From: Hofstenia miamia
Lineage: Eukaryota; Xenacoelomorpha; Acoela
Assembly (NCBI GenBank): GCA_004352715.1
Contig: SCFE01000119.1
Span: forward strand, 833,499-891,093
Length of the DNA stretch: 57,595 nt
Reading direction: 5' to 3'
Under the pieces are notes generated by a model that searched no databases, was not told the origin of the DNA, and saw only the letters and a program-made list of their open reading frames with translations. Positions 34,146 through 44,067 of the stretch are shown here, one piece after another; the stretch's first letter is position 1, and each line of letters starts with the position of its first letter. The position numbers and the translations under genes are program-made.

Positions 34146-35530
34146 AGATGCTCAACTAAGCCTATAAAGGCGTTCTATTTGAAAAATTAATTCAACTATA
34201 TTGTTTTTTTTGTTATAAGTGGTGTTATTGAGTAAAATTTTATATTTTTTGCTCATTGTGGGTGGATGGAAATGATCAAAGAATAAGTACTAGTCATATG
34301 CTTTTCCTCTTAAAAAACTTGGGAAGTTGCTCCTGACCAGCATGCTTGACAATTAAATTTTGTTCATAGGAGAAGAACCACTCCTTGAATCTCAGAGAGT
34401 TACTGTCAGCTTTACTAGAAAAACACTTTGGTGGCATTCTTATTTTGAAGTTATCATCAACTTCTACTGATGATAGATTTGATTTAAAATATTTCTTGTT
34501 GGTGCAGGGTTTTTGATAGCCTTTAGTTTGTTTTGAATGATGCCAAGTTTATCATTTTATTGTTGTAATAAAGGATTATGAATTTGTTGTAGGGGGAGGT
34601 GAGCCCTTGGTGGTGTGTTATCAATAGTGGTGATTGGAATAGGATTAAAAAAAGGATTATTATTGGTGGCAGGGAACTGATTTACATGATTACCTTCAAT
34701 TTGAATGATATGATTGGGATTCTAGCTATCTCTGGAGTTTTTAATCTGTGAAATTTTTTATAAATTTTGACAATTGATGTTGCATATTATCTACTTGTCA
34801 TTGTAAAGCATTATTCTATGCTTCTTGTTGAGTGAGTTGACAAGTTGCTTGAATATTTTGAATATTAGAATCTTCAACTTGTTTAATGAGTTTAGTGTTA
34901 GACTTCAATAAATGGAGCTACACACAGTTAGCAGTTTTGATTTGTTTCTGAAGATTGTCATTCTTGTTTTCAAGTGCTTGATATTGGACCACAATATTTT
35001 GATTTTCCTTTTCAAGCTCATAGTAATTTTCTAATAGCATTGATTGTTCCTTGTGTAAATTTATTACTTCATTTCAAAGTGTCTAATTTTCTTAGTGAAT
35101 CTGGTTGAACCATCTGCCATTTTCAACTTGAACTAGAATTTTATCTTGCAATTGAATTATCTGATTTTTGAAGAAGGTGATTCTTACAATTAATTACACT
35201 TTTGAATGAGCATCTTCTGAAGTAGGGGAGTTTGGCTGGGCTTTTCAAGGGAATGTTTGATTTTTTGCTACATATATTCAGCGTTGTGATTGTATGAAGT
35301 TAAAGGAGCTTCAACAGGCACAACTTAACTAACATATTTAACAGTAGGTATTGTTGGTTAGAATCTGCATAAAAAATTTCTTTTGCTGGTTGAAACACTG
35401 GTAACATGGTAGACTTCCTGCACTCCAAAGTGAGGTTCCATCTTATTTTGTAGGGTTCAGCATCTTTGTAAAGGTTGTAATAGAGCTTCCTTGAACAGTG
35501 GTATAGTTAACTATTAAATGATATTTGTAT
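34145..35530 (-). pseudogene. Gyp-4 gag with coiled coil, broken
   Basis: Minus-strand reading, right to left: a Pro-rich start (PTIPTVKYV, VPVEAPLTSYN), a long coiled coil (NEVINLHKEQSMLLENYYEL, QYQALENKNDNLQKQIKT), a Pro/Asn-rich linker (NNPFFNPIPITTIDNTPPRA), and FHPPTMSKKYKILL ... IVELIFQIERLYRLS, which aligns with YRAPHIKHQYKTLL and IRNYITQVERLFHLS of Gyp-1. Numerous stops. It stops abruptly at about 34145. Its place next to a PBS and LTR supports Gyp-4 as the outer host element. Confidence 0.6.
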
Positions 35531-35536
35531 GCAGAG

Positions 35537-35553
35537 TCCTGTGGTGTTCACCA
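35537..35553 (-). other. Putative primer binding site of Gyp-4
   Basis: Minus strand TGGTGAACACCACAGGA lies directly next to the LTR edge. It begins with the obligatory TGG, but I could not assign a tRNA. Confidence 0.4.
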
Positions 35554-35985
35554 ACTGGCATTGGTATGAAATCAGCAAGCATTCCAATTATCCTATCTAT
35601 TGAAGGTTTTGATTCAAAGCTAGATTTACTGAAGCTACAGTTTAATAATCAACTCCTCCTGCCATAGTACCCTTACTGGTAAAAGTTAAAGTACAATAAA
35701 TTAGGAGATCATGAGGGGGAAGAGTGGCCACACTTGGCTGACCCAATACAGAAAACCTTGTGAATGAGTTGTTTAAGACTAGAGCTCTAATTAGACAAAG
35801 AATCCCTAACTCTTGGGTGTATTAAGTGGAACCTACATGCTAAGTTAAAATAACCTAAACTCAGTGCAATTCTTATTTCATGCAATTTAGGTGACAGCAA
35901 TAATAATCACTTTAAATAACAAAGGAAATGAAGTTCTACAAAAACTCTTAACTGTATACCTAGTCCTATTAAAGGGACATGTTAG
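35554..35985 (-). repeat. 5' LTR of Gyp-4, first part, split by Gyp-1
   Basis: Same family and orientation as 3140-4931. Reads CTGCCATAGTACCC at 35650-35668 without the solo LTR found at 3254. Interrupted after GACATGTTAG at 35985 by Gyp-1 and continued at 45833. Confidence 0.75.
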
Positions 35986-36886
35986 TGTAGAATCGTTGGC
36001 TGGTAGGGAAACTTAACTAGAAACTTAATTGACTCCGCAGAAGGTTTGAATAGCGTTTACATAACAGCCATGATTCCAGGAGGAAGGAATAATACAGAAT
36101 TTATAACATATAGATGTAACATTGGTAATTCATCCAAGTAACAACACTACTTTAGGGAATACCCAAGATGACCGATTCCTATGGCTTCCAGCCAAAGCAG
36201 AACATCCAGAAGTAAAGTGCTTAACCTATTGACTGGTGCTACCCTATTTGTCTCACTTGCTTATTTTCTATCTCAATTTAAATAATATAGACTCTCATTT
36301 TCATTGTTATCTCTCAGCTCACTATTAAATAATCTGTAATTGCCAGATATTTGTGCTAGCCCGCGGCATGGTATCATCACAGTGTTAGGTTTTATAAGTG
36401 CATGTACATGTTGAATTACAAAAGAGAGATTTATTATTTCCTTATTCATAACCGTAGGCATAACTTAATGAGTCCACAATTCGGACTGGGTAATCAACAG
36501 ACCCCCAGAAGCGACGTGTCGCCCCGTGCTAGTGAAAGCACTCTCGAATTGTTGCCAATCTTAAGCAATAAGTTTCATCAAGATAATTAATAAATAAGAA
36601 ATACAACAGTAAAGACGGCAGTTGAGAGTAGATAAAATCTATTAAGCTATTGCTACAGTTTTCTCAGGTTTTATACAATTGTCTAACTATTACCTGCCTT
36701 TGTTTACAATACTCAAAGGTCAATGTAGTTTAACATGATAAATTTCTTTTCCCTCCCAAAATTAAATTTGAGCAACAATAAGCACCATTGAGGGGACATC
36801 AAATAAATACTGACGTCATAGTGACGTAGAAATACAAAATAAATTTTAAAGAATAAAATCAACAGAAGTCCCCGAGCAACTCTACA
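35986..36886 (-). repeat. 3' LTR of Gyp-1
   Basis: TGTAGAATCGTTGGC...GCAACTCTACA, 901 bp. On the minus strand TATAAAACC lies at 36668-36676. Distantly similar to the Gyp-3 LTR in its second half. Confidence 0.9.
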
Positions 36887-36900
36887 CGCCCCCCCCTTGC
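36887..36900 (-). other. Polypurine tract of Gyp-1
   Basis: Minus strand GCAAGGGGGGGGCG directly before the 3' LTR. Confidence 0.85.
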
Positions 36901-36905
36901 TCAAA

Positions 36906-37883
36906 TTAGTTTTGGAACAGAACATCAATAACCAACTTCTGATCAACGGCTAAATGGTGTGATGGCACTCTGTGACACAGAAGTAAATGAATATATATGA
37001 GGCTAGTGATGGGGAGGTGGCTTGTAGAATGTGAAGAGACAGCATAATCATCTTTTGATAATATTAAGAAGTTCTCCATCCGAAAATGTAGGTGTTCTAT
37101 TGGTTCAGGTACTGAAGTTTCATACTCGCCACGGACTATCATTATTAGATGAATGCCTTCAACTTTAGCAATGTGGTAAGCTATTTTGATTTGTTCCATG
37201 ATGTCCTCTGACTGAACCTTGGAGACTCTCATAAAGTAGATAACAAGGAGATTTTTGAAATCTATGTTCATGCACTCAAAACTATCAATGGTTTTTCCAT
37301 TATTCAAAAACTGACATAGACTGTATATGTCAAAGTCATCGTCAAAAAACGTGTGCACAGTGCTGCGCCAATACAAACGACTTAAGGTTTCCAACATCCT
37401 AGAATCATAAGCGATAATGGTGTTGATCTTTGGGCGACGGGATGCGTCTATCACAAATGGGATGACGTCAATGGAGCAAGTCATGTCGTGTCCACTGTAG
37501 GTTTGGCGTAGTTGATTTTTTGTCTCCTCTGAAATATTATCATGGATGATGGCTATGGCTTTCCTGGTCGCAATGAAATAAGGGTGTAATGTTTCACCAC
37601 CAACTTTTGATAGTTTTCGTCTTCTCTCTTCTGTCTTCTGTGATCAGATAGTGGAAGTAGCTGTGGAAGAGGTTGAAGGGGCTATCAAGTCGCTCATGTG
37701 GGGGGTATTTACAGGTTGTAATACTCTAAAAGGTACTCTCGAGTCAAAAGTTTTTAAGGTGGGGTTGCCAGCTCCTCTCACGCACGTGGGGAAACGTGTC
37801 TCTCCACGTAGGGGCGAGATGTGGAGGGCGTTGTGGTAACTGCTGTCGGCTCTCTGAGTCGTGGAGCAATGTGTCTCCCACAC
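36906..37883 (-). pseudogene. Gyp-1 ORF3, short form, one in-frame TGA
   Basis: About 325 residues in one frame with a single TGA at 37641-37643. A low-complexity basic and Ser/Thr-rich start is followed by LSKVGGETLHPYFIATRKAI, SEETKNQL, TCSIDVIPFVIDASRRPKIN, LYWRSTVHTFFDDDFDIYSL, FECMNIDFKNLLVIYFMRVS, IAYHIAKVEGIHLIMIVRGE, FRMENFLIL and LLLCHRVPSHHLAVDQKLVI. It ends LFQN and TAA only 19 bp before the LTR. It therefore contains only the conserved amino-terminal domain; the middle and exonuclease-like parts of Gyp-2 are absent. I recognise no known family, signal peptide or membrane anchor. Confidence 0.75.
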
Positions 37884-37994
37884 GGAATTGGACTCTGCTC
37901 AGCACCTTCCTGACGTCCTCTTTTTCTTGTGCAGGCCTCAGCAAGCAGAGAAACATGTCTCCCACGCCTAGGTGAAGCATTTCATCCAAGTTGG

Positions 37995-39554
37995 CTACCT
38001 TCCATCCTCCTTCATACTCAGTGGTGGACAGGTGGAGCTGGCGACTCTCTTTTTCAATGTATTGGTTTCATTTCTAAATGTAGTAATAAGATTTAAATCC
38101 CAAATGTTGGGATCATAAGTAGTTCTCGCCCTTCTTGGGGGGAGCATACGTGGTTCTAAGTTCTCAGCATTGACATTATCACAGGTGTACTTGATGTCAG
38201 AAAATTCATCCTCGGAAAAGCTAGTTAAATTATCATATTTTTCATATACAATGACACCATTGTCTACTAACGTAAATTCATTATTGTCATCTATAATCAC
38301 ATGTTCTATATCTTTTATGGCTCTTTTAAGCCGTTGAAAGTGTACCGTTTTACTGTTGTTTAAGGTATATGTATTGTGATCAAGCACTTTTTCAATAGTA
38401 AATGGGCCTTGCCAATCATTGGCGAGCTTCCATACTTGATGACTATCAGTTGTAATGCGGGGTAAATAGGCAAAAACTTTATCGCCACGCTTATGTGGCT
38501 CACCATACAATTTTTTATTGAAAGTTTTCTTTTGCCGAATGCTAGATTGATTGGTGTTATGACAAATTGTCAAGTGAATTTGTTGCATGTCAGTGATTAA
38601 TCTATTTACATAACTTTCCACATTAATGTCAGCATATTTTGGAAACATCATCGCTAATGAAGTAGCGGCTTCTCTGCCGAACATGGCCTTAAAGGGGCTA
38701 ATACCAGTTGTTGTATGAACTGACGTATTATAGAAATACTCAACACATTCCACAATTCGTCTCCATTGTTTCCCAGCAGCTCAGGACAATGCTACCCTGA
38801 TCAATTTAATGAGAGTTCGATTCAACCTTTCTACCAAGCCATTGGCCTGATGATGGTAAGCTGTTGTTAACTCGTGAATTACTTCCAATTCATTCATCAA
38901 AGCGCGTAAAAGGTTACTTTCAAACTGCGGACCTCTGTCTGAAACTAATTTGCGCATTGGCCCATATTTTAGGATCCACTCTTTAAGGATTTTTTCAGCC
39001 ACCACCTCAGCGGTTGTGCTGCTTAAAGGAACTATACGGGCAAACTTGGTGAAGTGGTCCACCATCACAAGTAAATACTGAAAACCTTCGTCATCTTTTG
39101 ACAGTTGTTCTAAATCAACATGTACTAGCTCATTAGGACTTTCTGCAGATCGTGATTCCAGCTCAGCTCATTGTTGAGGAAAGTGGTGGATATTGTTTAG
39201 TAGACATTTCTCACATTTATCAATAACGTCTGTCACAGTAGTGCATATCCCGGTGGTCACATATCTTGAGTTGAAAGTTTTCTCGGTTTGGAGAATGCCG
39301 AGGTGACCTTGTTCGTGAACCCTACGCACCAAATCTCGTTTGAAGTACTCAGGGATAGCTAGGCGATTGTTGTGCTTGCTTTTTGCGTATAACAAACCTT
39401 TATCAGTCACATGCCAGTTATAGCGATGGAAATATCGATTTACTTCCGGGGATGTAGGGAAATACGGATCCCCCATCCTCTTCATTATCTGGTCCAGTAT
39501 CCAATCACGATGTTGGTAACGAATGATTTCCTCTTCTGAAATTTCCTCTCTCAT
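37995..39554 (-). pseudogene. Gyp-1 integrase, nearly intact
   Basis: Zinc-binding HHCC domain (VHEQGHLGILQTEKTF with DVIDKCEKCLLN, 39168-39554). Catalytic core with the first Asp in ELVHVDLEQL (just after a TGA at about 39165), the second in LVSDRGPQFESN and Glu in NGLVERLNRT (38781-39068). A carboxy part with VEYFYNTSVHTTTGISPFKA and the GPY/F-like module WKLANDWQGPFTIEKVL (37995-38753), then a basic tail ending in TAG. In-frame TGA at about 39165 and 38778. No chromodomain is seen. Confidence 0.85.
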
Positions 39555-39581
39555 AAGTATGGTTAGAATAGGCTTTCCATT

Positions 39582-40238
39582 TCAGTCAGCATTAATTTCG
39601 GGTATCAACTGATACTCTGTATGGGGGATAAACGAGAAAGGAATTTTTTCCCCATCTGGTTTTTTAAGATCACGTTCGTAGCTTGGGAGAGCCGTCCAAT
39701 AATCTGCGTTCAAGTGTAGTTTGCCAGGATGATGTTTAATGGTGAAGGAGAAATCATTTAAGTATTCAATCCACCTTGCGACAATGTTTGATTTATCACC
39801 ACTGAATTTCTTTAACCAAGCAAGGGCACTGTTATCGGTTCGAACAATAAATTTGCAGCCCAGTATAAAATAGCAGAACTTCTTTAAGGACTCAACCAAG
39901 GCGAGCATTTCACACTTAGTTGCACCATAGTTCTTCTCTGACGCTCTAAGTTTTCTGCTAAAGTACTGCACAGGACTTTCAACTCCCTTAATATCCTGGC
40001 TGAGGATCCCGCTAATAGCAACAGCACTAGCATCACAATCGATTATAAAATCTTTTGCGTAATCAGGAGTGTTCAAGGATGGTATTTTTTTAAGTTCTAT
40101 TTTTATTCCATCAAGAGCTTGCTGTTCTTGCCAGGTCCATTTGAAAGCAATGGACTTCTTGAACAAGTTCGAAATCATTCGTGTTTTATCAGCAAGATCG
40201 GGAATGAACATTCCATAATAATTGAGAAAACCCATCAA
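39582..40238 (-). pseudogene. Gyp-1 RNase H, open
   Basis: MGFLNYYGMFIPDL is the end of the RT thumb/connection. RNase H residues: DCDASAVAISGILSQ (Asp), TKCEMLALVESLKKF (Glu), VRTDNSALAWLKKF (Asp) and HHPGKLHLNADYWTALPSYE (NxxAD-type final Asp). It is entered after a one-base frameshift near 40245 and is separated from integrase by a TGA at about 39579. Confidence 0.85.
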
Positions 40239-41278
40239 GCATTGAACATCCTTGGCATTTCAATCTTGTCTAGGAAATCCTTTGCGTTATTTTTTATAGA
40301 AATCTTGCCAGGTTTGACGACGCGACCAAGAAAAATTACTTTTGTCTGGACTAGTGCACATTTAGTTCCATTTACCTTGAGTCCAGCTTTTTGTAATAAA
40401 TCCAAGGTTCTACTGAGCTTATCTAAGTGTTCTTCAAAGGTGTTGCTTGCGACTAAAATGTCATCAATGTATGCTGAAATGCTGGGCTCAAGAAGGTTCG
40501 CCCCATCTTTAAGGATTTTAGTGACATACTGCTGGAAAGTAGCTGGCGCGTTGCATAGGCCAAAGGCCATATACTTCCATTTGTATAACCNNGGCGCATG
40601 GGTACCTGCCAATAGGCTTTACATAAGTCGAGGCATGAGAAAAATTTATATTTGCTAGCATCATAGAGAAGATCTTCTATCCATGGCAGAGGATACGTGT
40701 CTTTAATAGTGATGTCATTTAACTTACGAAAGTTGATGCAAAGTCAATAGTTTTCGCCTTGGCGAATGAACATGGTGGGAGCAGCATAAGGGCTGTTACT
40801 TCCTTGTATTATTCTGCTTTCAATTAGGTCACTCAAGATCTTCTCGTATTCAGGTTTTAAATTTTCTGGCACACGGCGTACTGGCAGTTGGATCGGACGA
40901 TCATGTTTGAGTTCAATAGCATGCTCCTCACCTAATACCTGACCAACACTAATGGTACCATAGTTAAATACATCGTGCTTGCTATAAAGTAAAGATACCA
41001 GAGATTTTCTCTCCTTTTGATTTAAATGCGGATGAGAGCTTTTGGTGACCATTGGCACTTGTATTGGACTTGCGGGAGCTTCCAAATCGTGCACAGCAGT
41101 GCATATCAGTTGACATGTAACGGGGATATTTTCGACTTTCACTGGCACTCCTACTAACTGTAATTGGGGAACCCCAATCTTGACAGAGGAAGTCGACCCA
41201 TTGAGAACAGTGACATATGTCTTCCCTCTGACTATGTTGCACAGATCTGGTGAAAAAGAAACTCCACGTATGTACTTG
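40235..41278 (-). pseudogene. Gyp-1 reverse transcriptase, YIDD intact, one TGA and an N gap
   Basis: HDRPIQLPVRRVPENLKPEY and RQGENY, then a TGA at about 40743, LCINFRKLNDITIKD, FSCLDLCKAYWQVPM (catalytic Asp), two Ns at 40591-40592, YMAFGLCNAPATFQQYVTKI, SAYIDDILVAS (both catalytic Asp), LKVNGTKCALVQTKVIFLGR. The linker to protease (41148-41278) has another TGA at its start. Where this copy has TGA, Gyp-2 and Gyp-3 have TGC. Confidence 0.85.
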
Positions 41279-41280
41279 CC

Positions 41281-41852
41281 TCAGTACCCCGAGATCATAA
41301 TGTCTCCATTCATACTGGCATCCAAAGACATGGCGACTTGAGTCCAATGCTTTGGTTCAAGAAATATGGGTTCATCCAATTCGAAAACAACTTCCTTCTC
41401 AGGGATCGTAGCTAATTGCGTTGCTTCCTGATCTTTAATTGAAATCGTATTATTTTTGAAATCAATAATGCAAGAATTGCGTTCTAAAAAATCATTTCCT
41501 AATATTAGATCATATGGGAGACGATGGTTTGATGTGTCCACTACCAGCAGGTCTACTTTGAAAGGCTCCGCATGTATCTTGATCGAGGCGTCTTTTAACT
41601 GTCCTTTCAGTGAAAGAGGGTTTCCAGAGGCATTGATCAGCTTCACTCTGGAGGAGTCCAACGAATCTCGATTTAAGCACAATTCTCTACAGCACTCGTC
41701 ACTTATTATGGAGGCGGCGGCTCCAGTATCCACTGTGGCATTAAAGATATTACCATTCATCTCAACAGGGATTAAGTTCTTTCTAATTAACTGAGTTATA
41801 ACTAGTACATTGTGACTTTGTGCACGTTTTACCGGAGCCGGCGCTCCAACTA
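41281..41852 (-). pseudogene. Gyp-1 retropepsin-like protease
   Basis: Entered in the -1 frame at the gag end. FNATVDTGAAASIISDECC carries the DTG active site; RLPYDLILGNDFLERNSCI is the second conserved block. It continues to a TGA at 41278-41280 that interrupts SGY-GKYIRGV, where the relatives have Lys or Arg. Confidence 0.85.
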
Positions 41853-41859
41853 ATTTAAA
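41834..41859 (-). promoter_or_regulatory. -1 ribosomal frameshift signal (gag to pro)
   Basis: Minus strand T TTA AAT (41853-41859), followed directly by the gag stop TAG (41850-41852), then two bases and the perfect hairpin GGAGC-GCCG-GCTCC (41834-41847). Heptamer type X XXY YYZ in the gag frame; protease is in the -1 frame. Confidence 0.75.
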
Positions 41860-43645
41860 TCTTGAGACGTAGTGGGATGATCAGTTTCTAAATCAACAAG
41901 ATTGTCAACACACAGAGACTCGGTAGGGGGCGGATCTTCTACAATAAAGCCTTCACCATCAGCAACAAGCTGCACCTTGGCCTTGCACTGGGATTTTAGA
42001 TGTCCCTTCTCTCCACAGGTGTAACATCTCACCAATGATAAGTCGAACATCTTTTTAACAGGGGCAGGCTTCCTAAGCTTGAAATTCTTTGTTCCAGACA
42101 TACTGGAGAATTTAGTAATATCGTTATTGATGCGTTGCGAATTCTGAAGCATGTACACCACACTAATGGCTTTGTGGATAATTTCATGGAGGCTGTCCTC
42201 AGGATCGCATCAAACTTCCAGTCAGTTTCTTAGTGATGAAGGAAAACCTCTGCAAATGTAAGAGAACAAATCATGCTTAGAATATTCTCTAGAAAGACTG
42301 CTCAGATGAAACAGGCGTTCAACCTGGGTGATGTAGTTGCGGATATCATCGCTGAATTTAAACGACATGTCGCACAATAGTGTCTTGTACTGATGTTTGA
42401 TGTGTGGCGCTCGGTAGTGATCCTTGAAAAAACCCACCAACAAATGGTAATCAGTTTTTATGCTCTGGTCAAGCATCATGTACTGGTTGTATGCCAATCC
42501 ACTGAGATATAAGGGGAACTGTGACATGGCGGTGTCCTGCAAATTTTTGTGTTGCTTCATGGTCAATTCGAATAGAAAAAACCACTCGTCAAATGACTGT
42601 GACACAGCATCAATTTGCCCAGTGAATTTAGGTAGAACAGAATGCTTACTAAATAATTGTAACTGTCCATTAGACTCGAGAGGAAGAATTGACTCATGAT
42701 ATTGTGGCTGATATTTAGAACAGGCTCTTTCATTAAATGGGCTGGTATTGCTCACATGTTGCTCCTTACATGTGGGAATGACCATGGTACTCACCGGGTC
42801 TGGTAATGACTGAACATAGCCGGTTTGAGGAGTAGCTCTGGTAGTTAAAGTGGATACTTGCGTAAGAGCGGCCTGAGCAAAGGTAGGTTGACTGTGCAAT
42901 GGAGGAGTAGAAGAAGGTATAGAAGAGGACACTCCACACAAAGGAACAGCCGGAGGAGATTGGCTTGTGCCCACGAGCTGAACCACTCTACCAATAATTC
43001 TCTCAGCTAATTCATCTAAGGCTTCATTCAACACAACATGGGTAACATATTCATCACGGTTTTGGTTAGGTGACATATCTTCTGGATGATTGGAATTGTT
43101 CATAGAACTCTTTAACTCATGGATTTGTAATTCGAGAGCAAAGGTTGATTCCAACATCTGTCTCTCCATCCGTTGGTATGCTACATGTTGGGTCTTAATT
43201 TCGGCTTGTAAAGATTCAACCTGGTGCTCACTCTCCATCCTTAGAGCTACCTGTTGTGACAATTCGTCCTTCAAATGCTCGATCTCAGCAATGTGTGCAT
43301 TGAAGTGAGGGGTATACTGCTGCTCATGACCACTGATGTAACTGCGAGGATGCATTGGAATTGGTGGGGCATTCTGAGAGTTTAAAACACATTGTGTATT
43401 CCTATGAAATGATCCACTCACACTCATTGCGTTTGCATTGCTGTACGGAATAGTGGCGACATTGTGATCATCCATATCATCCATCCTTTGGGTAGTTGGA
43501 GAAGAAGGTTGAAAAAATTAAGTAACAATCCAATGGTACAAGGGGTAACGTCCTGGTTACCAACACTTGCACAGGGGACGCTCTGAATGGGAGAAGTCCC
43601 AAAAGTAGGGGAATAAATTACAGTGCGACTAGAACTAGAATCCAT
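41850..43645 (-). pseudogene. Gyp-1 gag with coiled coil and CCHC knuckle
   Basis: Starts MDSSSSRTVIYSPTFGTS. A T6 run near 43510 shifts the frame (seven Ts would restore it). Next come a coiled coil (IAEIEHLKDELSQQVALRME, SLQAEIKTQHVAYQRMERQM), a Ser/Pro/Thr-rich spacer, and a capsid-like core (SQSFDEWFFLFELTMKQHKN, APHIKHQYKTLLCDMSFKFS, SKHDLFSYICRGFPSSL). Two TGA codons lie at about 42198-42221, and then a CYTCGEKGHLKSQC zinc knuckle (41850-42161). The end DLN-TAG is the frameshift site. It would form the particle and bind RNA. Confidence 0.85.
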
Positions 43646-44049
43646 TAAACTTTAGAAAACAAAACGACAATTTCTAGAACTGACAATGGGAGTACTCCCA
43701 CACACACAGGAACAAAAAACGCATAAAAGGGGTAACAGTAATTAACAGACCAAAAAGGGAAGAAATGAACACAGCAGTACTTGGTAATAAATCCAACGTA
43801 AAGAAGCACTAGAAAAAGTAAAACAAACAAGAAATTTAACAGTTGACATCAGCCAAATAAGAAACACAAAAGCTTCATGACCCTCCTTCAAGGTGAGGAA
43901 GTTAATGAATACATTGATGGGTACTTTCTCTGAAGTCTCAAAGCAATCAGGGGAAACAACTATCCCAGCTGATATGCACCAAAACAAAAACCAACTCACA
44001 ACCAAACCATTGAAAGAAAACAACAAGACTAACCAGTTATCACGTCAGC

Positions 44050-44067
44050 GTCCTGTCACGGTCGCCA
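44050..44067 (-). other. Primer binding site of Gyp-1, tRNA-Arg type
   Basis: Minus strand TGGCGACCGTGACAGGAC directly next to the LTR. It agrees with the complement of the 3' end of an arginine tRNA (TCG anticodon type) as I remember it, over the first 17 bases. Confidence 0.7.

Noticed and set aside
36906-37883. ORF3 as a retroviral envelope protein (errantivirus type)
   Set aside because: Position fits, but I see no signal peptide, furin site, fusion peptide or carboxy membrane anchor in any copy, and the carboxy part looks like a nuclease.
36906-43645. UGA reassigned or recoded as sense in this genome
   Set aside because: The Rab gene uses no internal TGA, other elements have Arg-derived codons at these sites, and CGA to TGA deamination explains the pattern.
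43742-44026. Hydrophobic minus-strand ORF 43742-44026 (and copy 44772-45056)
   Set aside because: It lies between PBS and gag start in the Gyp-1 leader, is duplicated only by the assembly, and has no counterpart in Gyp-2.
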